Of a stretch of 64,000 nucleotides of DNA, positions 1-8,909 are shown one piece after another. Position 1 is the stretch's first letter. Each line of letters begins with the position of its first letter. The notes under the pieces are model-generated. The model did no database searches and was not told the origin of the DNA. It saw only the letters and a list, made by a program, of their open reading frames with translations. Position numbers and translations under genes: made by a program. Source of the DNA: Bacteroidales bacterium (GTDB lineage: Bacteria; Bacteroidota; Bacteroidia; Bacteroidales; F082); NCBI GenBank assembly GCA_028704385.1, contig JAQVLA010000002.1, forward strand, positions 1 to 64,000, written 5' to 3'.

Positions 1-667
1 CAAACATAAACCCACGCCCCAACTCTAATAAAAAAAACTCGATATGCCGAATGAGTTTTGCTTCCAAGTCCCTTTCCAGAAGTGGCTTGTGCTCAGGAAT
101 GCCAAGAAATTCAAATACATATGGATTTTTTATAATATCCTCAGGTTCTGCTATTTGCTGCCCGGTTTTGGAGAGTTTCATGAGTGTATCTTTTGCTGCC
201 TTACCTTTCGACAGCAATAATCTTTCGTATAATGAGCTGTCAATTTGTCTTTTCAACTCACGTACCGACCAATTTGAATTTGCACTCTCCTTTTCGTAGA
301 ACCCTCTTTTATGTGGTTCTTCTATAATAAGTAACTCACAGATATGCGACCAGCTAAGCTGTCCAGACAGTGTCTGGACATCGGTATATTCCAGATAAAA
401 CTTTCTCATATTGAATAAGTTCGATCTGGAAAAACCCCTTCCCAATTCCATTGTTAATTGTCTGGAAAGCTCCAATATAACCTGTCTGGACGAAACGGCA
501 TCAATCTGAAGGATGTTCTCGTATTCCGATATTGCTTTGCCAATGTTCCAATACGCAGCAATCAAAGTGTGATTTACCTGTGAAGCGGCCTGTTTTCGGG
601 CATCAAGCATGATATCTTTGATGCTTTCAAGTAAGCCTTGCTGACCTATTATTCTTTCATTCTTCAT
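1..667 (-). CDS. YhcG/DUF1016-family PDDEXK nuclease, C-terminal part outside the window
   Basis: The reading frame is open from an ATG at 665-667 to the window edge, so about 222 codons are visible and the C-terminus is missing. The N-terminal helical domain (roughly residues 1-160) carries the family's usual phrases, such as AAYWNIGKAISEYE, ELSRQLTMELGRGFS and LSWSHICELL. The start of the nuclease half follows (PYVFEFLGIPEHKPLLERD, then ELGRGFMF at the edge). YhcG proteins are predicted DNA nucleases, often found near restriction and mobile loci; their role is poorly defined. The catalytic residues of the PDDEXK core lie mostly beyond the edge and cannot be checked. The gene is on the same strand as the lanthipeptide operon that ends 68 bp upstream of it, with no clear hairpin between them. 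Family assignment is firm; function is inferred from the family. Confidence 0.85.
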   Translation of the reverse strand, partial: MKNERIIGQQGLLESIKDIMLDARKQAASQVNHTLIAAYWNIGKAISEYENILQIDAVSSRQVILELSRQLTMELGRGFSRSNLFNMRKFYLEYTDVQTLSGQLSWSHICELLIIEEPHKRGFYEKESANSNWSVRELKRQIDSSLYERLLLSKGKAAKDTLMKLSKTGQQIAEPEDIIKNPYVFEFLGIPEHKPLLERDLEAKLIRHIEFFLLELGRGFMF

Positions 668-735
668 AGAGGTAAAAATACAATTTTCTCTGCCATTTAT
701 TTCGTTTAATGTACTGAAGCCATTAAAAAAATCTG

Positions 736-2940
736 TTAGGTTCCCAGCTCCAGTTGGTTTTTCACCAATTGGTAATAACTGCCTTTTAATGCAGTCAATT
801 CCTGGTGTGTGCCCTGCTCGATGATGCGCCCTTTTTCTAATACGACAATTTGATCGGCATTTTTTACTGTGCTAAGCCTGTGGGCAACCACAACAACAGT
901 GCGCCCTTTGAAAAATTCATTCAGGTGCTCCATGATCAACTTTTCGTTGTTGGCATCCAGTGCATTGGTGGCCTCATCGAAAAAGATAAACTGCGGGTCT
1001 TTATACACAGCCCTGGCAATCAGTATCCTTTGTTTCTGCCCCTGGCTCATGCCAACGCCTTCCTGCCCTATCATGGTGTTGAAGCCCAATGGCAGTGTTT
1101 CGATATGTTCCAGAATATTGGCCACGCGCGAAGCGTGCAGCAGTTTGGACATATTGAGTTGTTCCTCGCTGATACTGATGTTTCCGGCGATGGTATCCGA
1201 AAAGATATAGCCGTCCTGCATCACTGCACCTACTTTGGAACGCCACATGGCCGAAGAAAGGTTCTCAAGCCTGAAAGGCCCAACCCTGATCTCACCTACT
1301 ACAGGCTTGTAAAAGCCCAACAGTAGCTTGAGCAAGGTGGTTTTGCCACTACCCGATATGCCAACAATGGCTGTAACCTTATTCTGTGGGATAATCAAAT
1401 TTACCTTATCAAGCACCAGTGGAGAGCGCGGGCCATCGTATTGATAGGATAGTTCTGATAGTTCAATAGATTGCTCTGTATCCAATTCGTATATTTTTAA
1501 GGCTTGTTCACTCAGAGGTTCTTCATCCTCACGCAAGTGTACTTCGCCCAGACGTTCCAGGCTTATTTTGGCATCCTGTGCCGATCGGATAAATCCAATC
1601 ATTTGGTCCACAGGGGCGTTCATCATACCGATAATGTATTGTACAGCCATCATCATACCCAGCGTCATCTCGCCCTGTACCACGGCATAAGCTGCCATAA
1701 AGCTGATCAGGATGTTTTTGGTTTGGTTGAAGAATGTGGCTCCAGCCTGCTGATATTGGTTCAGGGCAAGGCTTTTCAGGTTAACGCGAAACAACCTCGC
1801 CTGTATCTTTTCCCATTCCCAGCGTTTTTGCTTCTCGCTGTTGTTGAGCTTGATTTCCTGCATACCGGTAATCATCTGTATGAGGTTGCTCTGGTTGCCG
1901 GCCATCTGCGCAAAGCGTTTGAAATCAAGCTCGCGGCGCTTTTTCATAAACAAAAGCACCCATAAGGTATAAAGCAAACTGCCTGCTAAAAACACCAATA
2001 AAATACCAATGCTGTAAATGCCCAGCACCACGGCAAAAACCAGCAGGTTGACAGCAGCAAACACAATCTGCAGCGACGAAGTGGTTAAAAAACTCTCGAT
2101 ACGGCTGTGGTCGCCGATGCGCTGCATCAGGTCGCCAATCATTTTGCTGTCGAAGAAGCCGATGGGCAGCTTCATTAGCTTAATCAGGAAATCGCTGATA
2201 AGTGATATATTGATGCGCGTGCTGATGTGCAGCAATATCCAGCTGCGAATAAACTCAATGGCTGTTTGGCTGAAAAACAATACCAGTTGTGCGATAAGCA
2301 CCAGGGTTATAAAATTGAGGTCGCGGGTGTTGATGCCCACATCTACCACTGATTGTGTGAGGAAAGGAAAAATGAGCTGCAATAAGCTGCCCAGCAACAT
2401 GCCCAGCATCAGTTGAACCAACAGTTTGCGATGTGGCTTGAGGTAAGCAAACAAATAACGGAAGCTGTTTTTAGGTGCAGGCTCCTCAGGGGCAGCATAA
2501 AAGTCGGGTGTAGGTTCAAGCAAGAGGCACACGCCCATGGGTTCGCCTTGTTCGCTGGTGCTTGCCCAGGCTTTTTCAAACTCTTCACGGCTGTAGGTAA
2601 GCAGGCCGTGGGCGGGGTCGGCCACCTTTACCTTGTCTTTTTTCTTTCCGCTTATCCCATACACCACCACAAAGTGGCGCTGTTTCCAATGGGCGATACA
2701 GGGCAGCGGCACTTCTTTGGCCAGCTTATCATAGCTGATCTTTACACCAATGGTACGGAAGCCAATCTTCTCGGCGGCATCGCTGATGCCCAGCAGCGAA
2801 ACGCCCTCGCGTGTGATGTGGCAGTACTCACGCAACAAAGCCAAGTTGTGCTGCCTGCCATGGTGTTTGCTAATCATGTGCAGGCAGGCCGGGCCGCAGT
2901 CGCGGGCGTCGAGTTGGGGGGTGTATTGGAATTTAGGCAT
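736..2940 (-). CDS. lanT: C39-peptidase bacteriocin-type ABC exporter (LanT-like)
   Basis: This 734-aa protein has the three-part build of a peptidase-containing exporter that removes a leader peptide and exports the mature product. The N-terminal C39 domain shows Gln9 (oxyanion), Cys15 in DARDCGPAC, His88 in HFVVVYG and Asp107 in ADPAHG, so all catalytic positions are present. A membrane domain with several hydrophobic segments spans about residues 165-450. The ATPase follows with Walker A GISGSGKTT, signature MSQGQKQR and Walker B FIFFDEATNALD. It is the last gene of the lanthipeptide operon and overlaps the upstream lanB half by 8 bp, which suggests translational coupling. Its base composition looks more GC-rich than the AT-rich lanC and precursor region, which may reflect a different history. 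Its first 230 bp are duplicated, in decayed form, at 9510-9740. Confidence 0.93.
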   Translation of the reverse strand: MPKFQYTPQLDARDCGPACLHMISKHHGRQHNLALLREYCHITREGVSLLGISDAAEKIGFRTIGVKISYDKLAKEVPLPCIAHWKQRHFVVVYGISGKKKDKVKVADPAHGLLTYSREEFEKAWASTSEQGEPMGVCLLLEPTPDFYAAPEEPAPKNSFRYLFAYLKPHRKLLVQLMLGMLLGSLLQLIFPFLTQSVVDVGINTRDLNFITLVLIAQLVLFFSQTAIEFIRSWILLHISTRINISLISDFLIKLMKLPIGFFDSKMIGDLMQRIGDHSRIESFLTTSSLQIVFAAVNLLVFAVVLGIYSIGILLVFLAGSLLYTLWVLLFMKKRRELDFKRFAQMAGNQSNLIQMITGMQEIKLNNSEKQKRWEWEKIQARLFRVNLKSLALNQYQQAGATFFNQTKNILISFMAAYAVVQGEMTLGMMMAVQYIIGMMNAPVDQMIGFIRSAQDAKISLERLGEVHLREDEEPLSEQALKIYELDTEQSIELSELSYQYDGPRSPLVLDKVNLIIPQNKVTAIVGISGSGKTTLLKLLLGFYKPVVGEIRVGPFRLENLSSAMWRSKVGAVMQDGYIFSDTIAGNISISEEQLNMSKLLHASRVANILEHIETLPLGFNTMIGQEGVGMSQGQKQRILIARAVYKDPQFIFFDEATNALDANNEKLIMEHLNEFFKGRTVVVVAHRLSTVKNADQIVVLEKGRIIEQGTHQELTALKGSYYQLVKNQLELGT

Positions 2941-3823
2941 TTATATTGGAGTGTTTGCTCTGCGCCAGTTGCGACCGGTAATATCTGAATAAAAATCCAT
3001 AAATAACCATTTCGTGCAGCCGTTGTTTTGACCTGAACAATCGGTTCATAAACATATGTATGTAACTAATCAACAGATTATCAATAGATACTGCGAGTTG
3101 TTTATCAATTTCAAGTTTAAGTATTTCATTAACCCCCTTTGTACTTCTGATATTAAATTGATGTTGCACCTTTAATAAAGCTTCGTATGCATTTGCATCA
3201 TTAAAATTAAGGCTCATGAAATTGAAAATATCTTTTTTGTTAGCGCGATACCTGTCGCTTAATTGACTTATCAAGGCAGAGTCTATGTTAAACTCTTTGC
3301 CATAGCTGTTTGCCATTATGGTAAGCAGCCTTAGCTTTTCGTCTAATTCGTAGTTGAATAAGTTGAGGAAACTATCAATGGTACGCATACTGAAAAGCCA
3401 ACGGTTTTTTTCATCTTCACCCTCCTGTATCTGGCTCAGATAATTGCAAACAAGCATACTGTTGTGCCAGAACAATTGCTCCAAAATCCCGATGGAGTTT
3501 GATCCGTACCTTTCTATCTCTCGTTTATAGGTATCCACCTGAACCTTGTAAATCATATCATTATCAAGATAAGGAACAATCGCTTTGTTTACCCGGGTAA
3601 TGATAGTTCCAATTTTTTCCGGATCGGTAATACTAATACGCCATCTCAAATGAAATTGTGGGTCATTGTAGCGTAGAAAAAACCATTTTTCAGCCAAATT
3701 ATCATCAATAAAGCTCGAACTCAAGCTTCCAATTAGTGCTGTTATAAGTGTATCAGCTGTTTTGAGTCCGGTATAGAGCTTTAAATAAAGCCATTTGTCT
3801 CCAATTATGAATGTTCGTTGCAT
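2933..3823 (-). CDS. lanB: Lanthipeptide dehydratase, elimination half (thiopeptide-type, SpaB_C domain)
   Basis: This 296-aa protein matches the stand-alone C-terminal domain of class I dehydratases, called the thiopeptide-type bacteriocin biosynthesis domain. The opening WLYLKLYTG and the phrase WFFLRYNDPQFHLRWR are typical. In the family this domain removes glutamate from glutamylated Ser or Thr, leaving dehydroalanine or dehydrobutyrine. It starts 2 bp after the stop of the glutamylation half (3826-6126) and overlaps lanT by 8 bp. The split dehydratase matches the layout known for the Bacteroidota lanthipeptides called pinensins. Elimination activity is inferred from the family, not seen directly. 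Confidence 0.85.
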   Translation of the reverse strand: MQRTFIIGDKWLYLKLYTGLKTADTLITALIGSLSSSFIDDNLAEKWFFLRYNDPQFHLRWRISITDPEKIGTIITRVNKAIVPYLDNDMIYKVQVDTYKREIERYGSNSIGILEQLFWHNSMLVCNYLSQIQEGEDEKNRWLFSMRTIDSFLNLFNYELDEKLRLLTIMANSYGKEFNIDSALISQLSDRYRANKKDIFNFMSLNFNDANAYEALLKVQHQFNIRSTKGVNEILKLEIDKQLAVSIDNLLISYIHMFMNRLFRSKQRLHEMVIYGFLFRYYRSQLAQSKHSNINA

Positions 3824-3825
3824 TT

Positions 3826-6126
3826 TCAGGCTTGTTCTGTTAGTTTAGCTTGCGCAAATTGAGCTGATTCATTGTCACACTGATTTTTGTTTTTGTACAA
3901 GGCCACAACAATTTCGTTGGTATAGGATCCATCGGATCCGTTTACAATAAAATTATCTTCTGAATAAAGAAATTCCTTTAAAGTAAAAAATAGTCGATTT
4001 TTTATCAGATCTAACAATATGAGAATGCAGTTGTTATTTGTGAAGTTCAGATAAAGTTCGTTATCACGATCAGCCAAAATCACTTCTGAGGGCAGCTCAT
4101 TTTGTGCCATGAATAGCCGAAAGGCTTCAATTTTTTGCTGATCAGTTTGATGTTTAAGTATGGAGGCAATAGACGAGTGCTTAATGTTCCATTTGGCTCT
4201 TGACAGGATAATGTCTTTATACATTACGCGTGGCAGGAACTGATGATTATTTTCAAGTGGCCCCCAGCTAAACATCAGGCCTGAGCGCAGGTTTTGGGTT
4301 TGCATATCGCACAAAAAGTGATAAACAGGCAGGGCATTAAACGAAAAATTGTGGGCTGTAGTGAGTCTTGGTATCACATATTTATTGTGCTTTGGTGAGC
4401 GAAGCAAAACCTGATCTCCTCTAACAGATACCATCAGGTCATCTGCTTTCAACTGGTTTGATAAGGGAACTCCTGATTTAGCCAGATATGGAATTTCATA
4501 CCTACGAAAAACAGGACGCATCAAAATATTACCAGTTCTTGATTCGGGCAGATGCACTATTTCGGCATAAAGAAATTGGGTTTGATGCGCCTCATCTTTG
4601 GCAATGATTTCATTCACAAATTCGTGGGCAACCTGATCTGCATGGCAAAATCTGCCGATCAGGTTTGCAGCGGATGAACCTCCGAATGATTTGATGTAAA
4701 GCATTGGCTCATCAGAATTGGGATGTTTCAGGAGCTGTATCATCGACGAAACAGTGGCTGGTAGATCCTCCCATTGCGCTTCAAGCCCATTCAAATCGGA
4801 GTCGTCCAGGGTTATCATTTTCGCTTGACCTGCAATTGCGCTGTTTAATTTTTGAAACAACATGGTATAAATACCATTCCATTTAATTTCCTGAGAACCG
4901 TTTTTCCTGTTTGGCAAAATAAGTCCGTCCACCAATGGTGCAATATCTCCATGATGATTCTGCAGGTATCCGATGCCGTTTTCGTTGTCGAGGGCTTTCA
5001 AAAGCGGTACCTCTTCATCTTCATAACGTTCTCTGAAGGCTTCCCGGAATTTTGAAAGATTAGTAGTTTCATTTTTTGGTGTAAGCTTATTGAGCACTTC
5101 CAGTGCCGTATAGATATATTCCTTGATTTTATCGTCCAGTTGGCAAATCTTTGTTGGTTTAACCATATCGGTCTGGAACAGGTACTTGATGTCGAAGCTT
5201 GTTTCTAACTTTTTGAGCTCATGCAAAATTTGATCAAAAACTCCAACATCTCTGCCAATAGGAGTATTACGCAGTGCAGACAATTTTGATTTTACCTGAT
5301 TTAAAACTGCAAGCACTTTTTCGAGAGTTTCATTTGGAGGTATCCCGCTAAGGATTTGGAGCATCTGATCCAGAAATTCTTCTCCGCTTATGGCAGGCTC
5401 TAGTTCACTCACCAATAGCTGTGCGTCGATTAACTCATCCAAAAAATCACGTGCGTCTTCTTCAGCAATTTCATCATCGGTAATGGCAACTGCTAACTCA
5501 TGCAGCTTGGAGCCTTTAGCAGCTATTTGCAGGATTTTCTGTAAGTATTCAGAGTCGTCAACTGCAACAATCTGATGCATACGCCGGCCATTGGCATAAT
5601 GATACTCTACATACCGGACACGCCCCGCAATACTATAGATACTCGAATTTGGAAAAAACTTAAGGCCTGCCTTGATTGCTTCCATTTTGGATAAGTTCTG
5701 TGCCAACGCACACAAATAGTTCATATCCAAACGCGTATGACTAACATTTGCTTCTTGTTCAAATAAGCTGATGTTTGTATGATCGCCAAAACTCCCGGTT
5801 GAAAACCCGGCAAACAAGCCAAAAGGTGTGCACCTGGTTGACATTCTGAGGAGATAACGCATCAAACCAGATTTTAACTTGTGCAAATTTTTTAAGTCTT
5901 TTTTGCTAGTGCCAATGTCTCCCCTTAGCCATTTATTCATTTCTGCAAATAAGTTGGACGAAGCCAGATAAATGGCTTCCTGCACCAGGGGCTTGTTACA
6001 TATCGCATTTAGTTCGTGATCAGCTATTTCAGGTTTGTTGACAAGATCTTTAATAAAACCAAAGGAGTACAATGGCGTACGAAGGATAAAGTTTTCGTGG
6101 GTAGTGTATGTTGGTTCAGTTTGCAT
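3826..6126 (-). CDS. lanB: Lanthipeptide dehydratase, glutamylation half (Lant_dehydr_N)
   Basis: This 766-aa protein corresponds to the large N-terminal domain of class I LanB dehydratases. In the family it transfers glutamate from glutamyl-tRNA to Ser and Thr of the precursor. The hallmark block RMSTRCTPFGLFAG is at residues 94-107, and later phrases such as FGGSSAANLIGRF and YEIPYLAKSGVP fit the family core. No elimination domain is attached; that function is in the next gene, 2 bp downstream. The start ATG at 6126 lies 4 bp after the lanC stop. The C-terminal 50 residues (after about 715) are rich in Asn and Gln and look divergent. A thiopeptide-type or other LanB-like role is possible, but the LanC neighbour favours a lanthipeptide. 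Confidence 0.9.
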   Translation of the reverse strand: MQTEPTYTTHENFILRTPLYSFGFIKDLVNKPEIADHELNAICNKPLVQEAIYLASSNLFAEMNKWLRGDIGTSKKDLKNLHKLKSGLMRYLLRMSTRCTPFGLFAGFSTGSFGDHTNISLFEQEANVSHTRLDMNYLCALAQNLSKMEAIKAGLKFFPNSSIYSIAGRVRYVEYHYANGRRMHQIVAVDDSEYLQKILQIAAKGSKLHELAVAITDDEIAEEDARDFLDELIDAQLLVSELEPAISGEEFLDQMLQILSGIPPNETLEKVLAVLNQVKSKLSALRNTPIGRDVGVFDQILHELKKLETSFDIKYLFQTDMVKPTKICQLDDKIKEYIYTALEVLNKLTPKNETTNLSKFREAFRERYEDEEVPLLKALDNENGIGYLQNHHGDIAPLVDGLILPNRKNGSQEIKWNGIYTMLFQKLNSAIAGQAKMITLDDSDLNGLEAQWEDLPATVSSMIQLLKHPNSDEPMLYIKSFGGSSAANLIGRFCHADQVAHEFVNEIIAKDEAHQTQFLYAEIVHLPESRTGNILMRPVFRRYEIPYLAKSGVPLSNQLKADDLMVSVRGDQVLLRSPKHNKYVIPRLTTAHNFSFNALPVYHFLCDMQTQNLRSGLMFSWGPLENNHQFLPRVMYKDIILSRAKWNIKHSSIASILKHQTDQQKIEAFRLFMAQNELPSEVILADRDNELYLNFTNNNCILILLDLIKNRLFFTLKEFLYSEDNFIVNGSDGSYTNEIVVALYKNKNQCDNESAQFAQAKLTEQA

Positions 6127-6130
6127 AGTA

Positions 6131-7315
6131 CTAGCTTAGCAATAAACATTCGTCCCAGGCAGGCTCTATATCCGAAACAGCCGAAATAAGTGCGAGCCCG
6201 ATACCTGCAATGCCTTCGAGCAAGCCGGGTTCGTTTACCCAGCCTCTTTCGTTGCCCTGCCATGCCTTGAAACCGGCCAGCCCATCTTCGAAACGTGCCA
6301 TGTTAAGGGTTTCGGCAAACCAATAATTGGAAGCTTCCTTGAGTTCTTCAAGTCCGGTGTATCCGTACATACGGTTGAAGATATGGGCTATACCGGCAGT
6401 GCCGTGGCAAAGCCCTGCATCAACAACCCCATTTTCAACCAACCCCCTTCTTTTGGAAGCATGCAATATGGTGTCAATAGCCTCTTGTTCCCAATCCTTT
6501 CTTCCCAAGGCCTGCGAAGCATGCCATAAGGCAACGGATATGCCCAGATCGCCATAGCACCAGGCAAGGCGGCTTTCGCTTGATTTATTAGAAATAGGTT
6601 TAGCATTCTTGAAAACATGATTTGGAAATATCGAATTATTCTGTGTGCTACTCTTTGCAGATAATAAACACTTGATACTCTCAATAATCAATTCTTTAGT
6701 TAAACTGTTACTATTTACTTTGTATCCTTTAGATAAAATTGCAATTATGCTTGAAAGACCGTGAGACATCCCCAGATTTATAACCATTCTATCTGCGCTT
6801 CTTAAATAATATTCCCAACCAATTCCCATATTCAAATCACAATTAATTTTAATGGTATCCATTTTGCACACGAAATCGAGAATTTCAGGGTCATTATCAT
6901 TTCTACTCAGAAACATCAAATACATACCAAGTGATTCATGCAAATAATCATATAACCCAATTGTTAGTTTATCATTCATTGTCTTCTTAATCAAACGGTC
7001 GTATTTATTGAAATTATTGATATCAAAGGTTAGATAACTACATTTATTCAGATGATACATAACCCATAATAAACCAGAGATACCATTTCCAAACGACAAC
7101 AATACATTTTTGCTACTATTAATAGTTTTTATAGTATCTTCTAATCTTTGGGTAGCAATTACGGCAACATTTTCTTTTCTAATCAACTCTCCAAAATGAA
7201 AAAGGAATAAAACTTCACCTAAACTACCACCTAACAGCCCGTAGTGTGAATTATTCTTTCTATCAGCAATGATATTATGTATTTCTACCAATTTATTATT
7301 AATGAGTGTTCTCAT
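6131..7315 (-). CDS. lanC: LanC-like lanthionine cyclase
   Basis: This 394-aa protein has the alpha/alpha-barrel motifs of LanC, which adds Cys thiols to dehydrated residues to form (methyl)lanthionine rings. The zinc ligands are visible: Cys253 in AWCYGD, and Cys303-His304 in GLCHGTAG. His185 in GMSHGLSS fits the conserved catalytic-region GxxHG motif, and GLLEGIAGIGLAL near the end is also typical. The length is normal. The gene lies 8 bp after the propeller-like protein gene and 4 bp before lanB, inside the operon. The N-terminal 230 residues are AT-rich in codon choice compared with the second half, so a mosaic origin is possible. Confidence 0.92.
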   Translation of the reverse strand: MRTLINNKLVEIHNIIADRKNNSHYGLLGGSLGEVLFLFHFGELIRKENVAVIATQRLEDTIKTINSSKNVLLSFGNGISGLLWVMYHLNKCSYLTFDINNFNKYDRLIKKTMNDKLTIGLYDYLHESLGMYLMFLSRNDNDPEILDFVCKMDTIKINCDLNMGIGWEYYLRSADRMVINLGMSHGLSSIIAILSKGYKVNSNSLTKELIIESIKCLLSAKSSTQNNSIFPNHVFKNAKPISNKSSESRLAWCYGDLGISVALWHASQALGRKDWEQEAIDTILHASKRRGLVENGVVDAGLCHGTAGIAHIFNRMYGYTGLEELKEASNYWFAETLNMARFEDGLAGFKAWQGNERGWVNEPGLLEGIAGIGLALISAVSDIEPAWDECLLLS

Positions 7316-7323
7316 CTTTCATT

Positions 7324-8619
7324 TCAATCTATAGTTAAGGTTTTAAGAGATTTTCCATTGTTCAAATCGTTATCAATGTAGTAAACTTTGTTTCCGTAAA
7401 AACAAACATTTTCAGGGAAAATACTATTCTCAATTTTTATGGTATTTATTGTCTTTCCTGAATTTACATCTATTTCATAAAAAAGATTGTTGGCTACCGA
7501 TTGCTCTTCAATAAAAATTCTTCCTGATGATTTATCTAAAAAAACTCTTTGGCTATTATTTGTTTGATAAAGCATAGGAACTTCTCTCAAAAAGGAAAAA
7601 TTACTATCAAAGGAAACAATTGTATTCCGAAGGTTATCAAAAATCAAAAAAGTATCAGAACGAACAAACAGCGGATTGTAGGCAGGTATTTTGCCAAGGA
7701 ATTGGTAGCCAAACTCCAGCCGTTTTATTCTCCTTCTAACATTTAATTGGCTCACCGTTATCTCACCCATTTCATTTATTACTCCATATTGTTTAATAAG
7801 TTCATTTCTTTGATCTAAGAAGTTTTGAGCAAATGATTCCCTTTCCTGATCGTAAATACAATACAGTTCCTTTCGAATTGTAGCTGCCGGATACCAATAG
7901 ACTATCTTCTGATTGTGGTTGAAAACAGACTTAAAAATGAAATTATTATTAATGTTACCAATACAATTTTCTAAGCTATTCTTAAACTTTTCTTTTGAAT
8001 ATGGCTCAAAGATGATGAGTGTTGAATCAGAAAAGTCTATTTTAATTTGATAAACAGAATCCGGAGTTAATATATGAATATTACCCATACAATCCTCAAA
8101 CATTACCTCCCCATTTATCGATAAACTGAGCTCAAAAGAAGTTAATGTTTCTGTATGATAGATTTCCAACAGTCTGCTTCGGCCTGCTTTTAGCAGTATA
8201 ATTAATTCGTCTTCAATTATTTTGTAGTCCAAAATTATACTTTTGCCAATTGTTGATCGTATAACCTTAGGTTTTTCAATACTGACCTTAATTTCGTCGA
8301 GAGTATAAACTTTTTTCTTTAGACGAATGGTTAATAAATCTTCAATGGCTTCGAATTCCTTTTTCGACAGGGTTATTTCCCTTGTTTCAAAACCAATACT
8401 ACTTATTTTCAATGAAATTGGAAAATCTTCTGCTTTTGCAAAAAAGAATCCATTTCTATTTGTTGTTGTGCCTGTATTATTGCTTAAATTGAGTATGTTT
8501 GCATTCTCAATAGGGTTGGAATTTTTGTCAACAACCTTACCAAGAATATATATTGTATCGTTTTGGGAGTGCGAATTAAGGAATATGAAGAAAAGAATGA
8601 TTGTAACAGTTAGTTTCAT
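7324..8619 (-). CDS. Exported carboxypeptidase-regulatory plus beta-propeller-like protein of the lanthipeptide operon
   Basis: This 431-aa protein starts with a signal peptide (residues 1-18, hydrophobic core VTIILFFIFLN). It continues with a carboxypeptidase-regulatory-like beta domain at about 22-105, seen in GKVVDKNSNPIENANI and the typical ISSIGFETREITLSK. The rest contains repeated strands with short turns, for example PLFVRSDTFLIFDNL, IYYIDNDL-like ends and FYEIDVNSGKTI. This resembles the six-bladed propeller proteins common in Bacteroidota. No lipobox Cys is seen. It sits between the precursor and lanC with tight spacing, so it is probably co-transcribed with the pathway. A role in the periplasm or outer membrane, such as immunity, binding of the exported peptide or leader removal, is only an inference. 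Confidence 0.7.
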   Translation of the reverse strand: MKLTVTIILFFIFLNSHSQNDTIYILGKVVDKNSNPIENANILNLSNNTGTTTNRNGFFFAKAEDFPISLKISSIGFETREITLSKKEFEAIEDLLTIRLKKKVYTLDEIKVSIEKPKVIRSTIGKSIILDYKIIEDELIILLKAGRSRLLEIYHTETLTSFELSLSINGEVMFEDCMGNIHILTPDSVYQIKIDFSDSTLIIFEPYSKEKFKNSLENCIGNINNNFIFKSVFNHNQKIVYWYPAATIRKELYCIYDQERESFAQNFLDQRNELIKQYGVINEMGEITVSQLNVRRRIKRLEFGYQFLGKIPAYNPLFVRSDTFLIFDNLRNTIVSFDSNFSFLREVPMLYQTNNSQRVFLDKSSGRIFIEEQSVANNLFYEIDVNSGKTINTIKIENSIFPENVCFYGNKVYYIDNDLNNGKSLKTLTID

Positions 8620-8638
8620 AAGAAAGTCAACTTGTAAG

Positions 8639-8676
8639 ATGATGCCTCCGAATCATAATAGAACTGGAGGCATCAT
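8639..8676 (-). promoter_or_regulatory. Stem-loop between precursor gene and enzyme genes
   Basis: A perfect 11-bp inverted repeat (ATGATGCCTCC at 8639-8649, GGAGGCATCAT at 8666-8676, 16-nt loop) lies in the 68-bp gap between the precursor stop and the next start. No run of T follows on the minus strand, so it is not a standard intrinsic terminator. In many peptide operons a hairpin here reduces read-through or stabilises the precursor mRNA, so that peptide exceeds enzyme. That role is inferred. Confidence 0.65.
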
Positions 8677-8687
8677 TATTCAAAAAA

Positions 8688-8909
8688 TCAACATGTAGCT
8701 AATTCATCTGTACACAGACCGTGTGTTCCCATATTCCAACAAACTTCAGCACAATTTCCTGTACCTGGTCCGTCGACGGCATAGGTCATTGCTTGGGATT
8801 TGTTTTCATATTGAGTCGGAACACCATTGCCTTTAAGGTCATTCATTGTTAGGTCACTAATAACTTCTTTCCTTAAAAGCAATTTTGTATTGATTTTTTT
8901 CTGTTTCAT
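8688..8909 (-). CDS. lanA: Class I lanthipeptide precursor peptide
   Basis: This 73-aa peptide opens with a Lys-rich leader whose pattern (KLLLRKEVISDLTMNDLKG) is that of Bacteroidota lanthipeptide precursors, followed by a core ending in Cys. Cys residues are at 53, 57, 66 and 73, all in the last 21 residues. After residue 29 there are seven Ser or Thr (32, 38, 42, 50, 62, 67, 72), so up to four thioether rings could form with some dehydrated residues left over. The likely leader end is KGNG (26-29) instead of the usual double glycine. It is the first gene of the operon and is followed by a stem-loop. No exact TAnnTTTG promoter is seen upstream; ATATTTTG at 8914-8921 is the nearest match. 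Confidence 0.85.
   Translation of the reverse strand: MKQKKINTKLLLRKEVISDLTMNDLKGNGVPTQYENKSQAMTYAVDGPGTGNCAEVCWNMGTHGLCTDELATC

Noticed and set aside
736-1965. Open frames opposite the lanT gene
   Set aside because: They are mirror images of the strongly supported exporter frame and have no family resemblance.
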